A stretch of 10,405 nt of DNA from JBHPGW01 sp042569785 (lineage in GTDB: Bacteria > Planctomycetota > Phycisphaerae > Sedimentisphaerales > Anaerobacaceae). Below the pieces are notes generated by a model, which saw only the letters and a program-made list of their open reading frames with translations, did not search any database and was not told the origin of the DNA. Below, piece by piece: positions 6,792-10,405 of the stretch. Each line of letters begins with the position of its first letter. The stretch's first letter is position 1. The DNA is taken from assembly GCA_042569785.1 (NCBI GenBank), contig JBHPGW010000081.1:1-10405 (forward strand). Direction: 5' to 3'. A program made the translations under genes and the position numbers.

Positions 6792-7484
6792 ATGAAAACC
6801 TTAGATCAATTGAAAAACATAGGCCAAACCATTAGCGTTGGCGTCCTGACCGCTGACATTATGAACCTTACTGCAGAGCTTGAATCAATCGAAGCCGCAG
6901 GCATTAAACTGCTGCACTTCGACATAATGGACGGCCATGTCTGGCCCAACATCACAATAGGCCCGTCTTTCGTTAAGGGCGTTAAAAGCTCCATGCTAAA
7001 TGATGTCCACCTATTGATAGACAAACCCGAAAACCATATCGAAGCTTTTGCAAAGGCCGGCGCCGATATGATCGTCTTTGCGGTCGAATCATGCGGCGAT
7101 ATTGGTAAGACGTTGCGAGCGATAGGCGAAATGGAAAATGCCAATGATCCTGATAGAGGAATATTGCGAGGTGTTTCGCTTAATCCAGAAACGCCTATTG
7201 ATGTCATCAGTTCCGTAATTGACGATGTCGATATCGTAGAGCTATTAGCCGTAAGCCCGGATGCGCCAGGAGAGAATTTTATATCGCAGTTGCCCGTCAG
7301 AATTGCCCAAGTGAAAAAGATCAAAGATGATGTTTTGATCTTCGTTGATGGCGGGATCAAGAAAAATAATATCGCTGAAGTAGCAGCGATGGGCCCGGAT
7401 GTTATCATTACCGGCTCTGCCGTCTTCGACGGAAAAACCCCAAAAGAAAATGCTGAGTTTATGTTAGAAGCTATAGGAAAATAA
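6792..7484 (+). CDS. Ribulose-phosphate 3-epimerase-like protein
   Basis: A TIM-barrel epimerase of the Rpe/AlsE family, 230 residues, acting on a ketose phosphate at C3. All four metal ligands are kept: His42 and Asp44 in LLHFDIMDGH, His73 in DVHLLI, and Asp186 in VDGGI, with Asp44 and Asp186 also the acid/base pair. ITIGPSF and ITGSAVFDG are typical. Two regions differ from true ribulose-5-phosphate epimerases: the N-terminal APSILSAD is SVGVLTAD, and the phosphate-side loop MSVNPGFGGQ is LAVSPDAPGE (152-161). The usual FHxE is FAVE. A different ketose phosphate is therefore likely, for example a hexulose phosphate. The start lies 9 bp after lsrF; its SD is weak (GAG), suggesting coupling. 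Confidence 0.88.
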   Translation: MKTLDQLKNIGQTISVGVLTADIMNLTAELESIEAAGIKLLHFDIMDGHVWPNITIGPSFVKGVKSSMLNDVHLLIDKPENHIEAFAKAGADMIVFAVESCGDIGKTLRAIGEMENANDPDRGILRGVSLNPETPIDVISSVIDDVDIVELLAVSPDAPGENFISQLPVRIAQVKKIKDDVLIFVDGGIKKNNIAEVAAMGPDVIITGSAVFDGKTPKENAEFMLEAIGK

Positions 7485-7485
7485 T

Positions 7486-8298
7486 ATGAGTAAGTCACTC
7501 GATGGAAAAGTCGCTTTAGTCACCGGTGCCGCAGGTGCGATAGGGTTTGGTATATGTGAAGTATTGCTGGAGAACAGATGCACTGTCGCCGCAACGGATC
7601 TGCCAGGTAAAAGGCTCGAGCAGTTCGCGAAAGATATCGACAGAATCGTACCTGACAAATCTACAGGTATTGCTATGGATGTTACTGATACCGAGTCAAC
7701 TAAAAACGCGTTTGCTGCGGTTATTGAAAAATATGGTAAGCTCGACATCGTTATACACAACGCCGGAATTGCCCATGTATCGAAAATAGTCGATATGGAC
7801 ATCAAAAAGTTCCAGCAGCTTGAAAATGTTAATGTTGACGGCACGCTTATCGTTCTCGCAGAAACCGGCAGAAAATTGATTGCCCAGGGCACAGGCGGTG
7901 ACATTGTTATAATGTCCACCAAGAACGTTCCTTCACCCAGTGCCGGCTTCGGAGCATACAGCGCAACTAAAGCCGCATGTCATCAACTTGGCAGAATTGC
8001 CAGTCTGGAATTTGCCGAGCATGATATTAGAGTGAATATGGTAGCCCCGGATGCGGTTTTCTCAGAGGGGAAATACAAGTCAGGGCTATGGGATTTGGTT
8101 GGCAAAGACAGAATGAAGGTACGCGGTATTAGTGAAGATGAGCTGCACGAATATTACCGAAATCGCAATTTGCTAAAAGCTGCTGTCACCGGTCGTCATG
8201 TAGCTAATGCCGTAATGTTTTTCATTCAAAGGCAAACTCCCACTACCGGAGCAACGATACCAGTCGATGGCGGCCTGCCAGATGCGACTCCAAGATAG
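7486..8298 (+). CDS. Short-chain dehydrogenase/reductase, sugar-alcohol type
   Basis: A classical SDR of 270 residues that interconverts an alcohol and a ketone with NAD(H). The cofactor motif is TGAAGAIG (13-20). Asp38 ends the second strand (TDLP), favouring NAD over NADP. NAG is at 92-94, and the catalytic triad is Ser144, Tyr158 and Lys162 (AYSATK). PVDGG near the end is standard. The long insertion at 190-235 ending HEYYRNRNLLK, with VAPDAVF before it, resembles what I recall of the dehydrogenase domain of bifunctional rhamnulose-1-phosphate aldolase/dehydrogenase (RhaD) proteins, hinting at a deoxysugar-related substrate. It starts one base after the epimerase stop, with AGGAA upstream, so the two are coupled. 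Confidence 0.92.
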   Translation: MSKSLDGKVALVTGAAGAIGFGICEVLLENRCTVAATDLPGKRLEQFAKDIDRIVPDKSTGIAMDVTDTESTKNAFAAVIEKYGKLDIVIHNAGIAHVSKIVDMDIKKFQQLENVNVDGTLIVLAETGRKLIAQGTGGDIVIMSTKNVPSPSAGFGAYSATKAACHQLGRIASLEFAEHDIRVNMVAPDAVFSEGKYKSGLWDLVGKDRMKVRGISEDELHEYYRNRNLLKAAVTGRHVANAVMFFIQRQTPTTGATIPVDGGLPDATPR

Positions 8299-8307
8299 CT
8301 CTTTATT

Positions 8308-8349
8308 ATGAATATGAGTAAACTGATTAATGACAAGGAGAAGTTATGA
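8308..8349 (+). other. 13-codon mini-ORF overlapping the isomerase start
   Basis: In the 47-bp gap before the isomerase, ATG at 8308 opens 13 codons (MNMSKLINDKEKL) whose TGA overlaps the isomerase ATG as ATGA. No SD precedes it. It could couple translation across the gap, or be chance. The isomerase has its own strong AAGGAG at 8335-8340. Confidence 0.2.
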
Positions 8350-9773
8350 AGATCAAGGTCGGACTTTTTGCTGGTGGCATTGAACAGTACTGGACTGAAA
8401 CCGGTATGTACGAACTGCCCGGAGTACTCAAAGCTGACGTTAAACGTCTTACAGAAATCCTCGGCGAAGAATTTGAAGTTGTATATCCAGGCTTTGCCGG
8501 CAACGTAGTCGAGTCGAGAAACATCGGCAAGGCAATTCGAGACAAAAATGTTGATATGGCCATAATATACCACGCTACATATCTCGATGATGCGATGACA
8601 ATGGGCTTTCTCGATGAACTTGGGGATACGTTCACAGTCCTGTTTCATTCTCAGGGCTTTAAAACTTTTACAGAGCCAATGGATCTTACAGGAACAGGAC
8701 GCTCCTGGGGCAATAACAGTATCGTACAAATACATGGAACATTCAAACGCTTAAGGCCCGATTTCAGATACGGCTTTGTCTTTGGCGGCTTTGAGAACCC
8801 ACGCGTGCTTGCCGAAATTAAGCAATATGCATCAGCCGCAAAAGCGGTCAAAAATCTAAAAGGCAAACGAATTGCCTATCTGCCGCACCGCTGTATCGCT
8901 GTGCCTATGTACGACACTTTCCCGGACGACGCAAAGATGATGGGACAGACCGGCGTAGAAATAGATTTCCTCTACATCATCGACCTCTTAAAAGAGACCC
9001 AGGCAGTCTCCGATAAAGACGCTGAAGCTCTGACAAACCAATTGTACGAAAAATACGATGTTGTAGAACCGCCAAGAGAAGAGATACTACAGTCTGCAAG
9101 GGTTGCTTTAGGACTGGAAAGATTAGTCGAAAAGAATAACATCGATGCCCTCGCCATCGATTTCGCTTACGGCATGGTACCGCACATCGGCGCAATGCCC
9201 TGCGTTGGAATGTCACTGCTCTCAGATAAAGGCGTCGTAGTCTCATCGGAAGGCGACCTGTCAGTTGCCGTCGCGGGCCTGCTCACCAAGGACATCACCG
9301 GCAAGCAATGTCACTTCTGGGAACATCTTGGCTTCGATGAGGAAAACAACTGGATTATTGGCGGACACGAAGGAGGCTCAGCTGGCTTCAATCTCGCAAA
9401 AGAAGGAACAAAGCCGAAACTGCGCAACACCCAGTACATTGACTTTAGTCAGATTCCTGATTCACCTCTTTATGGTGTCCTGCCGGAGTTTATTACCAAT
9501 CCAGGCCAGGTAACTCTGCTGACGTTCTTCCGTGACACTATTGAATACGAAATGCGTCTCGCATGTGGCGAGTCGGTTGACCTTGATCCGTTTGAAATAC
9601 ATTATGAGCACACGGTATTCAAACCAGATATACCCTTGAACGACTATTTCAAACGTATCGCCAAATTCGGAGTCTGTCACCACTTCGCACTGACACAAGG
9701 CGACATCAGAGCCGAACTCGAAAAGGTTGCTGAAATTCTAAAGATGAAAGTTCAATGTCTCACAGACCTGTAA
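8346..9773 (+). CDS. L-arabinose/L-fucose isomerase-like protein
   Basis: A 475-residue member of the AraA/FucI superfamily, Mn-dependent aldose-ketose isomerases that open and convert free sugars. The N-terminal Rossmann-like part starts KVGLFAGGIEQYW. The C-terminal catalytic part shows SSEGDL (Glu302), FWEHLGFD (Glu326), IGGHEGG (His341) and CHHFALTQGD (His445/446), which line up with AraA residues Glu306, Glu333, His350 and His450. Overall similarity to real AraA is low, and the flanking residues differ, so L-arabinose should not be assumed. AAGGAG lies 5 nt before the ATG. It is the last gene of the operon. No kinase follows it, so phosphorylation must be done by a gene elsewhere if it feeds the phosphate-using enzymes upstream. 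Confidence 0.85.
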   Translation: MKIKVGLFAGGIEQYWTETGMYELPGVLKADVKRLTEILGEEFEVVYPGFAGNVVESRNIGKAIRDKNVDMAIIYHATYLDDAMTMGFLDELGDTFTVLFHSQGFKTFTEPMDLTGTGRSWGNNSIVQIHGTFKRLRPDFRYGFVFGGFENPRVLAEIKQYASAAKAVKNLKGKRIAYLPHRCIAVPMYDTFPDDAKMMGQTGVEIDFLYIIDLLKETQAVSDKDAEALTNQLYEKYDVVEPPREEILQSARVALGLERLVEKNNIDALAIDFAYGMVPHIGAMPCVGMSLLSDKGVVVSSEGDLSVAVAGLLTKDITGKQCHFWEHLGFDEENNWIIGGHEGGSAGFNLAKEGTKPKLRNTQYIDFSQIPDSPLYGVLPEFITNPGQVTLLTFFRDTIEYEMRLACGESVDLDPFEIHYEHTVFKPDIPLNDYFKRIAKFGVCHHFALTQGDIRAELEKVAEILKMKVQCLTDL

Positions 9774-9868
9774 AAAAACACAGTCACGACTAACTCAAAA
9801 GGTTCGGCGCAAAAAGCTTTTTTGATTTGTTACTACACTTCGCAAATTGCGCATACTTTTCCCCCCTG
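9774..9868. other. Intergenic tail of the operon, no clear terminator
   Basis: This stretch holds a 12-bp palindrome AAAAAGCTTTTT (9811-9822) followed by more T, and a small CGCAAATTGCG inverted repeat (9841-9851). Neither is a GC-rich hairpin with a T-run. The first might end transcription weakly. No coding potential is seen. Confidence 0.3.
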
Positions 9869-9896
9869 TTGCGATTTTTTGTTTTTTTGGTAGAAT
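9869..9896 (+). promoter_or_regulatory. Promoter of the broken tRNA-Arg gene
   Basis: TTGCGA (9869-9874) and TAGAAT (9891-9896) are 16 bp apart. The predicted start falls about 15 nt before the tRNA 5' end, as normal for a tRNA precursor. The promoter seems intact although the gene is not. Confidence 0.5.
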
Positions 9897-9917
9897 AATG
9901 CGGATTTATTTATTTTT

Positions 9918-9957
9918 GCGACCGTAGCTCAGCAGGATAGAGCATCGGTTTTCTAAA
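9918..9957 (+). pseudogene. 5' half of tRNA-Arg(UCU), broken in the anticodon loop
   Basis: GCGACCG gives the 5' acceptor strand. A D-arm GCTC...GAGC (9927-9943) with the arginine-type loop AGCAGGATA follows, then anticodon strand TCGGT (9945-9949) and loop TTTCTAA with anticodon TCT at 9952-9954. The 3' anticodon strand should read ACCGA, but the sequence is AACAT. No T-arm, and no CGGTCGC to close the acceptor stem, occurs in the remaining 448 bp. The similarity therefore ends at about 9957. This is the usual place for site-specific integration or an intron, so it marks a junction with inserted or rearranged DNA. Confidence 0.8.
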
Positions 9958-10159
9958 ACATCATCAAAGCTTTGTATTTTCGTAAATGTTGTGTATTTCA
10001 GCATTTAGCAAGTAGTAAATATCGCAGCACCAAAACTTAAAATGGTCTAAAGAAAAATACTTGAATAATCGCGGCTTTGGTGGTTTTTTGGGGTTTTTGA
10101 ACTGGGAGGAATGTTTGTTTTTGGGGTTTAAATTGGGATTTGTTTAATTATTTTTGTTG

Positions 10160-10214
10160 AAAAACCCGGAAAAAGTTGCAAAAAATCGCAAAAAAGCGCA
10201 AAAATTTACAAAAA
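10160..10214. other. Six A-tracts at exact 10-bp intervals (curved DNA)
   Basis: Runs of five or six A begin at 10160, 10170, 10180, 10190, 10200 and 10210. Because the period matches the helical repeat, the local bends add up, so this should be strongly curved DNA. Such curvature is known upstream of strong promoters, at origins and at nucleoid-protein sites. Which one applies here is unknown. Confidence 0.9.
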
Positions 10215-10226
10215 TGTGCGTGAAAT

Positions 10227-10272
10227 GTGCGTTTTTTTGCAAAAAAGTGTATGAAAAGTGCGTTTTTTTGCA
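10227..10272 (+). repeat. 15-bp direct repeat next to the curved DNA
   Basis: GTGCGTTTTTTTGCA occurs at 10227-10241 and 10258-10272, 31 bp apart, which is about three helical turns. The spacing puts both copies on one face of the helix. Related TGCG/GCGC words surround them, so this could be a binding site pair or simple-sequence decay. Confidence 0.75.
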
Positions 10273-10405
10273 TTTTTGCGCACATACCTGCGCAGATGAT
10301 TGATTTTAGAATGAAGAATTTAGAATGTAGAAAACTTCGTGATCCTCGCTAACTGTTATGAGGCCATCCCTCAAGTACAAAATAATTTTTTTCTTACATT
10401 TCTAT

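Larger units (their letters stand above)
9958..10405. other. Non-coding AT-rich region after the tRNA fragment
   Basis: About 450 bp without an ORF of note on either strand. 10076-10164 has only one C on the top strand and contains four runs of three or four G. Phased A-tracts and a direct repeat follow (listed separately). 10305-10327 holds TTTAGAATG twice. I see no RNA gene, integrase or known attachment site. Confidence 0.6.

Noticed and set aside
6806..7498. A long 230-codon minus-strand ORF
   Set aside because: It lies opposite the epimerase-like gene, has no recognisable motifs, and is explained by that gene's codon use.
9811..9836. Intrinsic terminator for the sugar operon
   Set aside because: AAAAAGCTTTTT is an AT-only palindrome without a loop or GC stem. 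It is not convincing.
9906..10004. A 32-codon minus-strand ORF reading through the tRNA fragment
   Set aside because: It starts without an SD in junction DNA and its second half is simply antisense to the tRNA. Chance is enough.
10305..10327. TTTAGAATG repeated twice as a CRISPR or iteron array
   Set aside because: There are only two 9-bp copies with 5 bp between them in AT-rich DNA. No CRISPR-like repeat-spacer pattern exists anywhere in the window.
9955..10405. Group I intron inside the tRNA-Arg anticodon loop
   Set aside because: The position is right for one, but I found no conserved P7/P3 core sequences and no 3' exon within the window. It is kept only as an alternative that sequence beyond the window could revive.

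Overview
The window looks like bacterial chromosome of moderate GC content. It holds two divergent catabolic operons between debris from genome rearrangement. The organism cannot be fixed from sequence alone. Bacterial SD sequences, a relic of hydrogenase maturation gene hypF, and the style of the aldolase-like and isomerase genes would fit an anaerobic member of the PVC/Planctomycetota group, but this is a low-confidence guess.

Layout. 72-1289 (+) is a full-looking IS256-family (Mutator type) transposase. 1397-1676 (+) is a chimeric relic: the first ~45 codons of hypF joined in frame to the last part of a yifB/comM-type Mg-chelatase-like gene, followed by a frameshift. 4831-1687 (-) is an operon of a DeoR-family repressor, a free-standing lipoyl-domain protein, and the alpha and beta subunits of a TPP-dependent E1 of the acetoin/pyruvate dehydrogenase type. 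4832-4974 is the shared control region, with a good sigma70 promoter for the repressor and two related operator-like sequences. 4975-9773 (+) is a five-gene operon: a divergent class II aldolase-like protein, an LsrF-type class I aldolase/thiolase, a ribulose-phosphate 3-epimerase-like protein, a short-chain dehydrogenase, and an L-arabinose/L-fucose isomerase-like protein. 9869-9957 holds a promoter and the 5' half of a tRNA-Arg(UCU) that stops in the anticodon loop. 9958-10405 is AT-rich, without recognisable genes, but with a nearly C-free block, exactly phased A-tracts and a direct repeat.

How the genes may work together. The shared control region and the mix of isomerase, epimerase, dehydrogenase and two aldolase-type enzymes point to catabolism of an unusual sugar or deoxysugar, sensed as a phosphorylated intermediate by the DeoR protein. 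LsrF of E. coli splits a phosphorylated hydroxy-diketone with CoA into acetyl-CoA and dihydroxyacetone phosphate. The divergent E1/lipoyl genes suggest oxidative acyl-group transfer from a 2-oxoacid or diketone. No sugar kinase, transporter, E2 acyltransferase or E3 is present here, so the set is incomplete or uses genes elsewhere. The altered active-site residues in the class II aldolase-like protein and the epimerase-like protein suggest that the substrate is not one of the textbook sugars. This combination is the best candidate for an undescribed pathway in the window.
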